Made by a program: the position numbers and the translations under genes. The notes beneath the pieces were generated by a model, which saw nothing but the letters and a program-made list of their open reading frames with translations, was not told the origin of the DNA and searched no databases. From positions 1 through 31,923 of IMG/VR virus record IMGVR_UViG_3300044993_000096: DNA of 31,923 nucleotides. One strand, 5' to 3'. Of this stretch, positions 24,801 to 31,102 are shown piece by piece (the first letter of the stretch is position 1; every line of letters begins with the position of its first letter). Source of the stretch: a virus.

Positions 24801-25268
24801 TTACCCCCTACTAGACGCAACTTGCGCCAGTTCGGCATGAGTCCAACAATCGACATCACTCCAACAAGAGACTTCTCTTCCGAAGTCTCTTTCGATCGCA
24901 GCGAGCAAGTCATCCACAATGGCTTGAAGCTCGTCAGTCAGCTCTTTCGATGCTGGGGAGTCGTCGAGAGTCGCAGTCACGATAGTCTTGTAGTCTTCAG
25001 TCGATGTCATAGTGACTTCAAGCGTGCCCTGGCACTTTTCTTTTATGGCTGCTAGGCGACGAGAAAGTGCTGGCAGCTCTTTTAGGTAGCCGCTTTTTAA
25101 GATGGTGCCAGTCGGCTCTAGGGTACCTTCCATGGTCACGTCTTCAGTGAAAAGTGCCTCAAAGCCACCAAGCTCTTCGATGGAAAAACCCAGGTGCTTT
25201 AAGTCGTCTCTTAAGTATCCTGACCAGATAGCTATCACTTCTTTATACTTGTCTTCTTGAAAAATCAT
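24801..25268 (-). CDS. Hypothetical acidic protein, 155 aa; first gene of the leftward block
   Basis: The ATG at 25268 follows an AAGGAG site with good spacing; an in-frame start at 25298 is possible but lacks this. The protein is acidic, with beta strands in the middle (GTLEVTMTSTEDYKTIVTATLDD) and a helical C-terminal part containing two cysteines. I do not recognise it. As first gene of the leftward transcription unit, its promoter should lie in 25269-25422. Confidence 0.55.
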   Translation of the reverse strand: MIFQEDKYKEVIAIWSGYLRDDLKHLGFSIEELGGFEALFTEDVTMEGTLEPTGTILKSGYLKELPALSRRLAAIKEKCQGTLEVTMTSTEDYKTIVTATLDDSPASKELTDELQAIVDDLLAAIERDFGREVSCWSDVDCWTHAELAQVASSRG

Positions 25269-25422
25269 ATATGCTCCTTGTTGACCACATACTACCATGA
25301 AAAAGGCTGCGATGCGTAAAGCGTGTAAAAAATACAGTAGGATTTAAAGCATGGAAAATTTTCATTGTTTAGGTTTTAAACAGATTTAAGTGGTAGACTA
25401 AGATTTAACAAGGAGCTAACCA
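25269..25422. promoter_or_regulatory. Divergent intergenic region, probable promoters
   Basis: This AT-rich stretch separates the leftward block from a plus-strand small gene, so promoters for both directions should be here. No pair of hexamers is convincing: on the minus strand a TAGTAT with upstream TGG is a possible extended -10, and on the plus strand TAGACT near 25395 is another. No clear operator repeat is visible. Confidence 0.35.
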
Positions 25423-25590
25423 ATGGATATCATTATTATTTTAGGCTTAATTGGGTTAATTTTCGGATTCGGTTTTGTTGTTGGACTGATTGAATTCTGT
25501 TTCTACGCCTTTTTCATTCTTATTGCTATCAGCGTACTCTTTAAAGTCGCAAGCTTTTTCTTCGAGCTTTTCGACGAGATAAAAAAGTAA
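25423..25590 (+). CDS. Small membrane protein, 55 aa
   Basis: The ATG at 25423 follows AAGGAG and the frame closes with TAA at 25588-25590. Almost the entire product is hydrophobic, with two likely membrane helices (IIIILGLIGLIFGFGFVVGL and FCFYAFFILIAISVLFKVA) and a short acidic-basic C-terminus (DEIKK). It could be an early membrane protein such as an exclusion or holin-type factor; I cannot tell. It lies alone upstream of the structured RNA region. Confidence 0.6.
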   Translation: MDIIIILGLIGLIFGFGFVVGLIEFCFYAFFILIAISVLFKVASFFFELFDEIKK

Positions 25591-26272
25591 GTTGCCAGAT
25601 CGGGTTTTTTCTTAGAAAAAAGAAAGGCCTGAAGTTCTCAAAAGGTTACCACACTTCAGGCCCAAGACTTTGGTGGTCTTAGGATACCAAAAAGATCACC
25701 AAAGTCAAGGAGTTTTCCAGTAAGGTTTCTATAGAAAAAACCTGGAGCGCTTCGGGCGGTGTAACCGAACCAAGCAGAGAGTTTAAAACTTAAAAGATTC
25801 TTTAAAGTGCTTTCTTCACTGATGAAAGTTTCAAAAGATTTTTTGGGCGTTTTCACTCTATAAAGCCGCCTCTTAAGAAGCAAGCTTGAAGGGCCATAGA
25901 GGATCGGGTGAAGGCAATTTTCTGTGAGGGTTAATAGCTGCATCAGTTGAAGTCTGAGAAAGAGTTTCGGTTACTTGCTTCTCTTCTCTGCCCGACTGCC
26001 ATACTCGAAAGAGTCTTAGGGCGCTCTCAGGCTTCAAAGTGGTTCAGCGTTAGTGCGATTTTGGGTGTTATGGCAGAAAAAGCCTATGGCTCTTCTTTGC
26101 CTGAAAATCAAGAACTGTAATTTTTTCAATCTATGTTGTTTTTTTGAATTTCTTTTTTGTAGTGTTGGCTCGTATCTGCAAAATACACTGACATTTTCCG
26201 CTGCTTTCCTTGTTGCAGCGTTAAAGCCGCCGACTAGCTTCCTTGCAGATATGCTAGTCGGTTGTGCTTTTT
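25591..26272 (+). ncRNA. Candidate large structured noncoding RNA (about 500-650 nt)
   Basis: There is no convincing gene here. The plus strand holds a stack of complementary segments: 25626-25635 with 25653-25662 (10 bp); 25666-25680 with 25692-25706 (15 bp, one G-U); 25724-25728 with 25738-25742; 25745-25750 with 26021-26026; 25752-25757 with 25990-25995; 25761-25769 with 25966-25974; and 25856-25861 with 25896-25901. A hairpin ACTC-GAAA-GAGT sits at 26003-26014. Several segments nest, closing an arch of about 280 nt. The wobble pairs and the GNRA loop favour the plus strand as RNA. Possible 3' ends are the U-run at 26121-26126 or the terminator-like hairpin at 26230-26274. The layout resembles the phage-borne ornate large RNAs (GOLLD, ROOL) in scale, but no motif identity is claimed. 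Confidence 0.55.
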
Positions 26273-26282
26273 AGGAGGTTCT
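26161..26282 (+). promoter_or_regulatory. Structured leader with alternative pairing, upstream of membrane gene
   Basis: Two hairpins (26199-26204 with 26215-26220, and 26230-26238 with 26253-26261) lie just before an AGGAGG ribosome site. The 14-base loop of the second is complementary to 26171-26181 over 11 positions (one G-U) through 26243-26253, so it can form a pseudoknot or compete with the hairpins. Both hairpin loops carry TTCCTTG. This may be an attenuator or the 3' domain of the RNA upstream. Confidence 0.45.
26230..26274 (+). terminator. Possible intrinsic terminator
   Basis: A perfect 9-bp stem (CCGACTAGC and GCTAGTCGG) with a 14-base loop is followed after TTGTGC by five Ts. The U-run is displaced from the stem by six bases, so termination may be weak. 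The next gene's ribosome site begins directly after it, which suggests controlled read-through rather than a simple end. Confidence 0.4.
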
Positions 26283-26465
26283 ATGCTTGAGTATCTCGCT
26301 AATAACTACATCAGAGTCGCAGTCATCCTGAATTATTTAGTATCTATTGGCATTGTGATTGTATCTATAGATGAGATTAACAGCTGGTTGTGTTGGCTTT
26401 CTGTCTCAATGTCTGTGTTTTCCATCATTTTCGGTAAGTACTTCGGAATAAAAGAATCAATTTAG
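26283..26465 (+). CDS. Small two-span membrane protein, 60 aa
   Basis: The ATG at 26283 follows AGGAGG, a strong ribosome site. The product has two hydrophobic helices (AVILNYLVSIGIVIVSI and WLCWLSVSMSVFSIIFG) linked by a short acidic turn. It is the first gene after the structured region. Not recognised; an early host-membrane function is possible. Confidence 0.6.
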   Translation: MLEYLANNYIRVAVILNYLVSIGIVIVSIDEINSWLCWLSVSMSVFSIIFGKYFGIKESI

Positions 26466-26478
26466 CTTTGGAGTTCTT

Positions 26479-26724
26479 ATGTTTGACCATAAAACTATGA
26501 AAGAAACTTTCGAGAACTTTGATCTTATAGGTGAACTAGAAAAGTTTTTGGATGGGATCGAGATTGCACGCTACGGCAAAATTCTTGGCGAAGATGGCCC
26601 TTTTGGTGACCAATTCAGTCAGTATCTTTACGAGCTAATCCAGATGCGACTAGATCACTTTGATGAATACATGAAGTTAGTTGGTCGAATTAAAAAAACT
26701 TACGGAGGTCAAGATGAAAACTGA
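26479..26724 (+). CDS. Hypothetical protein, 81 aa
   Basis: This is an acidic helical product (FENFDLIGELEKFLDGIE, MRLDHFDEYMKLVGRIKK) without membrane segments. GGAG precedes the ATG. Its end overlaps the Gp157-like gene start by 11 bases, so it belongs to the recombination operon. Function unknown. Confidence 0.6.
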   Translation: MFDHKTMKETFENFDLIGELEKFLDGIEIARYGKILGEDGPFGDQFSQYLYELIQMRLDHFDEYMKLVGRIKKTYGGQDEN

Positions 26725-27238
26725 GGATAGGTTGACGCTGTACGACATCACTGATGACATCGTTAAAGTCTTTGATGCTGTCACAGAGAGAGAGGGCGAG
26801 GTGACACCAGAGCTCGATGCTGCGCTTCAAAAAGCGGAAGCTCTCCTGCTTGAGAAAGCTCATCGGTGTGCTGGGTATCGTGAGTCGCTCGAGGATGCGA
26901 TCACTCGCATAGAATCCAGGATAGAAGAGCTAGAAGCGCTTAAAATGCGCTTTAAAAGCAAGCTGGAGTCTTTTGATGATTATGTAACCACTTGTCTTAG
27001 AAAGCTCCCAGAGCAGGAAATTAAGGGCGATCTAGTTACAATCAAACTTCGCAAGCCGGCTAAGCAGGTGGAGATTTACGACGAGGCGCTTATACCGCTT
27101 GAGTTTGTAAAGATTCCTGAACCAAAAGCGGTCATTCAAAAAGCTGAGATTGCCAAAGCGCTCAAAGATGGCGTAGATGTGCCGGGCGCTAGGCTAGTTG
27201 ATGGTAAACAATCCGTAACTTACAAGGTGGGTGTATGA
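26714..27238 (+). CDS. Siphovirus Gp157-like protein, 174 aa
   Basis: The order of features fits the Gp157 family: N-terminal helix (LTLYDITDDIVKVFDAV), long central coiled coil (about residues 45-95, YRESLEDAITRIESRIEELEALKMR) and a basic beta region (TIKLRKPAKQVEIYDEALIP, VPGARLVD). Gp157 proteins lie next to single-strand annealing proteins in many phages and are thought to aid recombination or resistance to host defence; the function is not settled. The ATG at 26714 with GGAGG is chosen over a longer in-frame start. The stop overlaps the RecT gene start by ATGA. Confidence 0.82.
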   Translation: MKTEDRLTLYDITDDIVKVFDAVTEREGEVTPELDAALQKAEALLLEKAHRCAGYRESLEDAITRIESRIEELEALKMRFKSKLESFDDYVTTCLRKLPEQEIKGDLVTIKLRKPAKQVEIYDEALIPLEFVKIPEPKAVIQKAEIAKALKDGVDVPGARLVDGKQSVTYKVGV

Positions 27239-28149
27239 GTGATTTAACGAAGTACGAAGAGATTTTACTGAAAGGCGATGAAGTCAAAAGAAGCTTTGCA
27301 GCAAACTATGTTGCAAGCCTTTTCAAAACTCACTCCTGCGCGCAAGAGGACATTATTCAATTCTTGCATCAGGCGCAGCTTTCTGGAGCCAACCCGGTCT
27401 TAAAAGAAATTTACTTGATCGAAAGAAACGTAAAAATCAAGGGGGAGTATGGTCAGGACAAGTGGATTAAGCGCGGAACTGTAGTTTACTCGTACAACTT
27501 TCTTCTTCGCGTTGCAGCTCAAACTGGAGAGTTTGATGGTTACACAGAAAACTTTGAGGTCAAACCTTTCTTTGATCCCGTTACTGGTAAACTCGGAAAA
27601 GAGGAGTTGGTTTGCACTGTTGTAGTCAATAGAAAAAACCACGGATCTTACCCATACACTTCGCGCTGGTCTGAGTACGCGCAGGACACAACTCAGTGGA
27701 AAAGTAAGCCATACATAATGCTTGGAAAAACAGCGCTTGCTGGTGCCTTGAGAAGAGCTTTTCCAGAAGCGATGGGTGGCGTGTTCCTTGAGGAAGAGAT
27801 CAGAGATGAAGATTTTAAGCAAGATGCTATTGAAGCAGATGCGGAAGTCAAAGAAAGAAAAGCCGAGTTATTAGCTGAGAAAGTTGAGCAACAAGACGAA
27901 AGAGATGCAGTCATTGAATTAATCAAAGAGCGCATGGGCAAAATCACCAACGGCAAAACTGCGACTGAAAAAGGTTTAGCACTCAAAGAAATCTGCGGCG
28001 TGAACCGCTTTCAGGACTTGTCGCAAAAAACACTGGCAGAACTTAAAGCGATCTCAGAAAAAGCTCTAGGAATACTTGAAGAAAAAGCTGTGAGGGCTGC
28101 AAAGAAGGTTAAAACTGTTAAAGATGTAACATTCAAGGTGGAGCAATGA
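27235..28149 (+). CDS. recT: RecT/Bet-family single-strand DNA annealing protein, 304 aa
   Basis: The core matches the RecT superfamily: FLHQAQLSGANPVLKEIYLIER, then VYSYNFLLRVAAQTGEFDGY, a basic and aromatic middle (NRKNHGSYPYTSRW) and YIMLGKTALAGALRRAFPEAM. RecT binds single-stranded DNA and anneals complementary strands in phage recombination. The C-terminal third is charged and lysine-rich. No exonuclease partner of the RecE or lambda-Exo type lies beside it; the DEDD exonuclease at the far end of the genome or a host nuclease may serve. Confidence 0.9.
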   Translation: MSDLTKYEEILLKGDEVKRSFAANYVASLFKTHSCAQEDIIQFLHQAQLSGANPVLKEIYLIERNVKIKGEYGQDKWIKRGTVVYSYNFLLRVAAQTGEFDGYTENFEVKPFFDPVTGKLGKEELVCTVVVNRKNHGSYPYTSRWSEYAQDTTQWKSKPYIMLGKTALAGALRRAFPEAMGGVFLEEEIRDEDFKQDAIEADAEVKERKAELLAEKVEQQDERDAVIELIKERMGKITNGKTATEKGLALKEICGVNRFQDLSQKTLAELKAISEKALGILEEKAVRAAKKVKTVKDVTFKVEQ

Positions 28150-28457
28150 AGCCGTATGGGCTGAACGCTGGTCGAGTGATCTATGAAGCCAGACAAATGA
28201 AGAGACTTTCTCAAAAAGAACTTTCTTTCTTAACTGGATACAAAAACGGGCAATTCATTTCAAATATCGAGCGCGGGCTATGCAATTGCCCGCCAGCTCT
28301 TTTCCCAAAACTAGTTGAGATTTTGTCGCTTGATCCAGCATCTTTTAAAGAAGCTATGATGAAAGATATTTGCGCCTGCCTTGAGTATGACATTAATAAA
28401 GCAATCGAGTTTCACAATCAAAGAACCAAGGAGGTAGGACATGGCTACACGTTGTGA
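28146..28457 (+). CDS. XRE-type helix-turn-helix regulator, 103 aa
   Basis: The N-terminal half is a Cro/CI-type helix-turn-helix (IYEARQMKRLSQKELSFLTGYKNGQFISNIERG, about residues 12-44). Compared with usual repressors the protein is small and has no dimerisation domain of the lambda kind; a cysteine-containing helical end follows (KDICACLEYDINKAIE). The start overlaps the recT stop by ATGA. A 14-bp perfect palindrome just downstream (28485-28498) is a candidate binding site. Confidence 0.8.
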   Translation: MKPYGLNAGRVIYEARQMKRLSQKELSFLTGYKNGQFISNIERGLCNCPPALFPKLVEILSLDPASFKEAMMKDICACLEYDINKAIEFHNQRTKEVGHGYTL

Positions 28458-28484
28458 CTATTAATGAGATTGATCTGAGTAAAC

Positions 28485-28498
28485 TGGAGTATACTCCA
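28485..28498. promoter_or_regulatory. 14-bp palindrome, candidate operator over a -10 element
   Basis: The sequence TGGAGTATACTCCA is a perfect inverted repeat in the gap after the regulator gene. Its centre contains TATACT (28490-28495), a good -10 hexamer about 20 bases before the ATG of the next gene. A matching -35 at the usual distance is weak. A dimeric repressor bound here could block that promoter; whether the XRE protein does so is inference. Confidence 0.5.
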
Positions 28499-28513
28499 AA
28501 ACACTAAGGAGAT

Positions 28514-28759
28514 ATGATGGTATTTAAGATTAGACACTACTACTATGCTATTGACAAAGAAAAGTACATAGAAGAGGGGGAAAGCGTTTTCCTGCCAAGT
28601 GATTCTATTAAAGCTATTGTGATTCGCGATCATGGTGACTATGCGCAGATTGTGACTGACTGCAACCTAAAACTTCCAGCATTTATCGTGAAAAAAGAAT
28701 GTGCTTTAGAGATTGTTGAGAAACTACAAGCGCAGCAAAGTAAAGCGGTGGGGGGTTAG
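28514..28759 (+). CDS. Hypothetical protein, 81 aa
   Basis: AAGGAGAT precedes the ATG. The product is beta-rich at the start (MMVFKIRHYYYAIDKEKYIE, IKAIVIRDHGDYAQIVTDC) and helical at the C-terminus (ECALEIVEKLQAQQSK). No motif is known to me. It begins directly downstream of the palindrome and may be the first gene of a regulated unit. Confidence 0.55.
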   Translation: MMVFKIRHYYYAIDKEKYIEEGESVFLPSDSIKAIVIRDHGDYAQIVTDCNLKLPAFIVKKECALEIVEKLQAQQSKAVGG

Positions 28760-28760
28760 T

Positions 28761-29177
28761 ATGAAAATCACAGAAGAGGACGGAATAAAAACTTACCAAA
28801 TTGAAGAATCCGACTGTGTTGATAGGGGTTGGTGTTTTGAAATTGAAGGGGCTGCTTATGATGGGAACCTAAAGGTATCTCTATCCAAAGCTCTTGCGGT
28901 AAGAGACAATCAGATAGTGAGAGGTTTTGAGGTTGTGAGAGGCTGTCAGCTCATTGAAGGAAGTCAAACAGTGTATGGCTATCAAATTATCGAGGGCAAA
29001 GGCAAACAAATTATCGAAGGCAATCAGACCGTCAAGGCATGCCAGATTATTGAAGACGACCAGATTGTTGGTGGGGATCAGATTGTGATAGGCAATCAGT
29101 TTATTGGAGGCGATCAAAAAGTAAAGGGCATTCAGGTGGTTGGAGGTTATCAAAAAGTTGAAGGCAAAAAACTCTAG
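28761..29177 (+). CDS. Hexapeptide-repeat, probable beta-solenoid protein, 138 aa
   Basis: After a 45-residue leader the sequence becomes a run of six-residue units of the form x-Q-x-[IV]-x-G: CQLIEG, SQTVYG, YQIIEG, NQTVKA, CQIIED, DQIVGG, DQIVIG, NQFIGG, DQKVKG, IQVVGG, YQKVEG, about fourteen in all. Such regular spacing of aliphatic and glycine residues suggests a solenoid of beta strands. The glutamine at the second position of nearly every unit would form a ladder. GGGGG precedes the ATG at 28761. I know of no function; candidates are DNA mimicry, antirestriction or surface binding. Confidence 0.7.
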   Translation: MKITEEDGIKTYQIEESDCVDRGWCFEIEGAAYDGNLKVSLSKALAVRDNQIVRGFEVVRGCQLIEGSQTVYGYQIIEGKGKQIIEGNQTVKACQIIEDDQIVGGDQIVIGNQFIGGDQKVKGIQVVGGYQKVEGKKL

Positions 29178-29204
29178 GTATTAATTAGAAAGGGAGGTTT
29201 TAAA

Positions 29205-29432
29205 ATGAGCTACTACGATATGAGCATTCACCATAACCCATCTGGCGCAGCTTGGGCTAAATTTTTTATGGAGATGAAAAACAAAGTCAATTTTGAGATT
29301 GATGAAGACTTAATGTTGGGTTGGTTTTGTAACGCTATGGAAGCAAGGTCAAATTACGAACAAAAAGAAATTGATTCCCTAAAAACCCAGCTTGCGGAAG
29401 CTAAGAAAACAATTGAGAAGATGAGAAAATGA
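29205..29432 (+). CDS. Hypothetical protein, 75 aa
   Basis: A GGGAGG site lies before the ATG. The N-terminus (MSYYDMSIHHNPSGAAWAKFF) is typical of a small phage early protein; the C-terminal half is a coiled coil (EQKEIDSLKTQLAEAKKTIEKMRK). Its stop overlaps the next small gene by ATGA. Function unknown. Confidence 0.6.
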   Translation: MSYYDMSIHHNPSGAAWAKFFMEMKNKVNFEIDEDLMLGWFCNAMEARSNYEQKEIDSLKTQLAEAKKTIEKMRK

Positions 29433-29581
29433 AAACTATTTTAATGTTTTGCTTGTTTTTTGTAACGTCTTGCGGCGAAGAGCATAACTATGTGACGGAT
29501 ATGCGAAATAAAGCCAGAAGTGTTGTCTGCACAAAAGAAGAGCTTGCGCTCGTAGCGCTTGAGTTTGATGTGTGCAGTTGA
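29429..29581 (+). CDS. Tiny lipoprotein, 50 aa
   Basis: The ATG overlaps the previous stop (ATGA). The protein starts MKTILMFCLFFVTSC, a lipoprotein-type signal sequence with the cysteine in a V-T-S-C lipobox, followed by a short charged mature part with two further cysteines. It would be anchored in a host membrane. Possible roles are superinfection exclusion or blocking of a receptor; this is inference. Confidence 0.55.
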   Translation: MKTILMFCLFFVTSCGEEHNYVTDMRNKARSVVCTKEELALVALEFDVCS

Positions 29582-29649
29582 TCAAGCTACTTCTCAAGCT
29601 ACTGCTTGGATCAAGCAAAAGTTAATCACTGTAGGAGCATGGGGCAATT

Positions 29650-29736
29650 ATGAATAAACTAGAAAAACTTGTTTTTATTTTAGGGTCTGTGTCATGGTTT
29701 CTTATGCTGACATTGTGGGTTTTGGAGGTTTTATGA
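29650..29736 (+). CDS. Single-span membrane microprotein, 28 aa
   Basis: An ATG after a weak AGGAG-type site opens a 28-residue frame that is a single hydrophobic helix (LVFILGSVSWFLMLTLWVLEVL). Its stop overlaps the next ATG as ATGA, and the GGAGG serving the next gene lies inside it. That arrangement favours a real translated gene. Function unknown. Confidence 0.45.
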   Translation: MNKLEKLVFILGSVSWFLMLTLWVLEVL

Positions 29737-30107
29737 TTAAAAGTTACTCACAGATTCCTGCCTTCAAAAAAGAAATTGAAATGCTTTCCGACATCAGGCG
29801 CAACGTGTCTCGTCAAAAAGCGCATGAGGTTTTTTCGATATACCAGCGAAGCTATGGGCATGCTGTTTACAAGTATGATAAAATTGTTTTCAGGGCGAGC
29901 AACAAAACAGAGTGCAAGAAGTTTATTTTGAGAAGCTATTTTGGTATGAACACTATCCCTAAAGAGTTTCCCCAAGGCTTCGTTGCGATCAACACAAGCA
30001 AAGGTTTTGCGCTATACGGACACGGGAAGTATCTCATGAACTCCAAGGACATGGAACCGCTTTACGTTCATGCCCACTTCAAGATAAGGTTTGGTTATGA
30101 CGTTTGA
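29733..30107 (+). CDS. Hypothetical basic protein, 124 aa
   Basis: The ATG at 29733 has GGAGG at good spacing and overlaps the stop of the microprotein. The protein is basic, with a helical start (FKKEIEMLSDIRRNVSRQKAHEVFSIYQRS) and a beta-rich second half (YGHGKYLMNSKDMEPLYVHAHFKIRF). It is not recognised. A longer in-frame start 39 bases upstream lacks a ribosome site. Confidence 0.55.
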   Translation: MIKSYSQIPAFKKEIEMLSDIRRNVSRQKAHEVFSIYQRSYGHAVYKYDKIVFRASNKTECKKFILRSYFGMNTIPKEFPQGFVAINTSKGFALYGHGKYLMNSKDMEPLYVHAHFKIRFGYDV

Positions 30108-30177
30108 TGATTATATGCAATTCGGGTTCTGGTGCTGCGTCGTTTTTCTGGTAGTCTTTAAGTTGTGGGGGCTTTGA
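30097..30177 (+). CDS. Single-span membrane microprotein, 26 aa
   Basis: This 26-codon frame starts within the end of the previous gene and has the hydrophobic core FWCCVVFLVVFKLWGL. It stops two bases before the metallopeptidase-like gene. It is very short, so translation is uncertain, but its placement in a tight row of overlapping genes with another microprotein is suggestive. Confidence 0.38.
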   Translation: MTFDDYMQFGFWCCVVFLVVFKLWGL

Positions 30178-30178
30178 T

Positions 30179-30610
30179 ATGTTTCGAGATAAGACGAACG
30201 ATAGAAAAATTCAGCAAGCAATTTACATCGCCCAAGATTTCCTAGAAAACCACCTATCCATCATCAAGAAAGAAACTCACTTCACTTACACGAAAATGAC
30301 CGTAAGCCAGGTTTACGAAACAATAAAAGACCGCATTAGAAGAGGAACCTATTCTGAGATTCATCTCTACACGTCGAAATGGCCATGGTCGAAAGCGGTG
30401 GCCTACACAACAAGCGGGTCGAGCAAAATTTTTATCAATACCAGCAAACTACCAGAACGAACCATTGCTGATTATGTCAACACTTTAACCCATGAGTACC
30501 TTCACCTGTGCGGGTTTTCTCACGGATCAAACTCTCCAAAAGGCAAAGAACAGAGTGTTCCTTACCGCATTGGTCAGCTTGCAGAGAATTATGCTAAGCT
30601 TTTTACATGA
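30179..30610 (+). CDS. Zinc metallopeptidase-like protein with extended HExxHxxGxxH motif, 143 aa
   Basis: At residues 105-115 is HEYLHLCGFSH: the histidines at 105, 109 and 115 with Glu106 and Gly112 match the extended zinc site of metzincin-type peptidases. There is no signal peptide, so it would act in the cytoplasm. The substrate is unknown: host regulators, restriction factors or a virion protein are possible. GGGGG lies upstream of the ATG. It overlaps the next gene by ATGA. Confidence 0.65.
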   Translation: MFRDKTNDRKIQQAIYIAQDFLENHLSIIKKETHFTYTKMTVSQVYETIKDRIRRGTYSEIHLYTSKWPWSKAVAYTTSGSSKIFINTSKLPERTIADYVNTLTHEYLHLCGFSHGSNSPKGKEQSVPYRIGQLAENYAKLFT

Positions 30611-30837
30611 AGTGTCTTTTTTGTGACAACGAAGGGAAGCCGACAAAGTTTCGAGACTACAAGGAGCTTGATTGTGAGAAAAGCTGGAATTTTTATCCTT
30701 GCTGCGGCTCTAGTGACTGTAGGAGTCCTAAAAACTTTCGCCGAAAAGCTTTCAAGGCTTGGGCGTTAGCCAATGGTTGGAAGCGTTATAACGGATGGAG
30801 GAGAGTAAATGCGAGCGACTGGACGGCAAAACTTTGA
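30607..30837 (+). CDS. Cysteine-cluster (zinc-finger-like) protein, 76 aa
   Basis: CLFC near the start and CC with another Cys a few residues on (PCCGSSDC, about residues 31-38) form a likely zinc site. The rest is basic and rich in Trp and Arg (AWALANGWKRYNGWRR), consistent with nucleic-acid binding. It is in the group with the HNH nuclease, whose start it overlaps by 29 bases. Specific function not known. Confidence 0.6.
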   Translation: MKCLFCDNEGKPTKFRDYKELDCEKSWNFYPCCGSSDCRSPKNFRRKAFKAWALANGWKRYNGWRRVNASDWTAKL

Positions 30838-31102
30838 AGCTCACGGGCACGCTTGCATCGTCTGTGGTATGCGCGGCGAAGGCATGGTGACATGGCATCA
30901 CATTCTCACAAGAAAAGCTCGTCCGGACTTGACCAACGAGCCGAGAAACCTAATTCCAGTTTGTCAAACGCATCACAATCGCTTTCACGAAAAAGGAACT
31001 TCTCACATGGCAGAGAATTTCCCAAGAGTCAAAAATTGGCCTATTAATCGAGGCTGGAAGTTTGATACCTTTCTAAAAAAGTGGACTCTTCATGAAGACT
31101 AA
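30809..31102 (+). CDS. HNH endonuclease, 97 aa
   Basis: The beta-beta-alpha-metal motif is visible: Cys16 and Cys19 (ACIVCG), then the WHHI at 29-32, Asn47 (PRNLIPVC) and HHNRFH at 55-60 with Cys52. Such small nucleases nick or cut DNA. They are often near terminases to help packaging, but here it lies in the recombination region at the other end. It is convergent with the resolvase gene, with which it overlaps by 59 bases. Confidence 0.85.
   Translation: MRATGRQNFEAHGHACIVCGMRGEGMVTWHHILTRKARPDLTNEPRNLIPVCQTHHNRFHEKGTSHMAENFPRVKNWPINRGWKFDTFLKKWTLHED

Noticed and set aside
25605-25621. TTTTTTC-TTA-GAAAAAA hairpin as terminator of the 55-aa membrane gene
   Set aside because: The stem has only one G-C pair and a three-base loop and there is no T-run after it. 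It is unlikely to end transcription and may belong to the RNA leader.
25656-25943. Minus-strand open frame of 95 codons
   Set aside because: It lies across several strong RNA helices, has no ribosome site and its product has no sensible composition. The structured RNA explains the region better.
26053-26274. Plus-strand open frame of 73 codons, rich in Phe, Leu and Cys
   Set aside because: It passes through poly-T runs and two hairpins and has no ribosome site. The composition follows from the T-rich sequence.
27400-27822. Minus-strand open frame of 140 codons opposite the RecT gene
   Set aside because: The RecT reading is unambiguous and this antisense frame has no ribosome site.
28441-28464. 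Seven-codon frame (MATRCDY) behind a strong AAGGAGGT
   Set aside because: The ribosome site is good, but the frame lies within the end of the regulator gene and is too short to claim. A 17-codon GTG frame beside it also lacks support.
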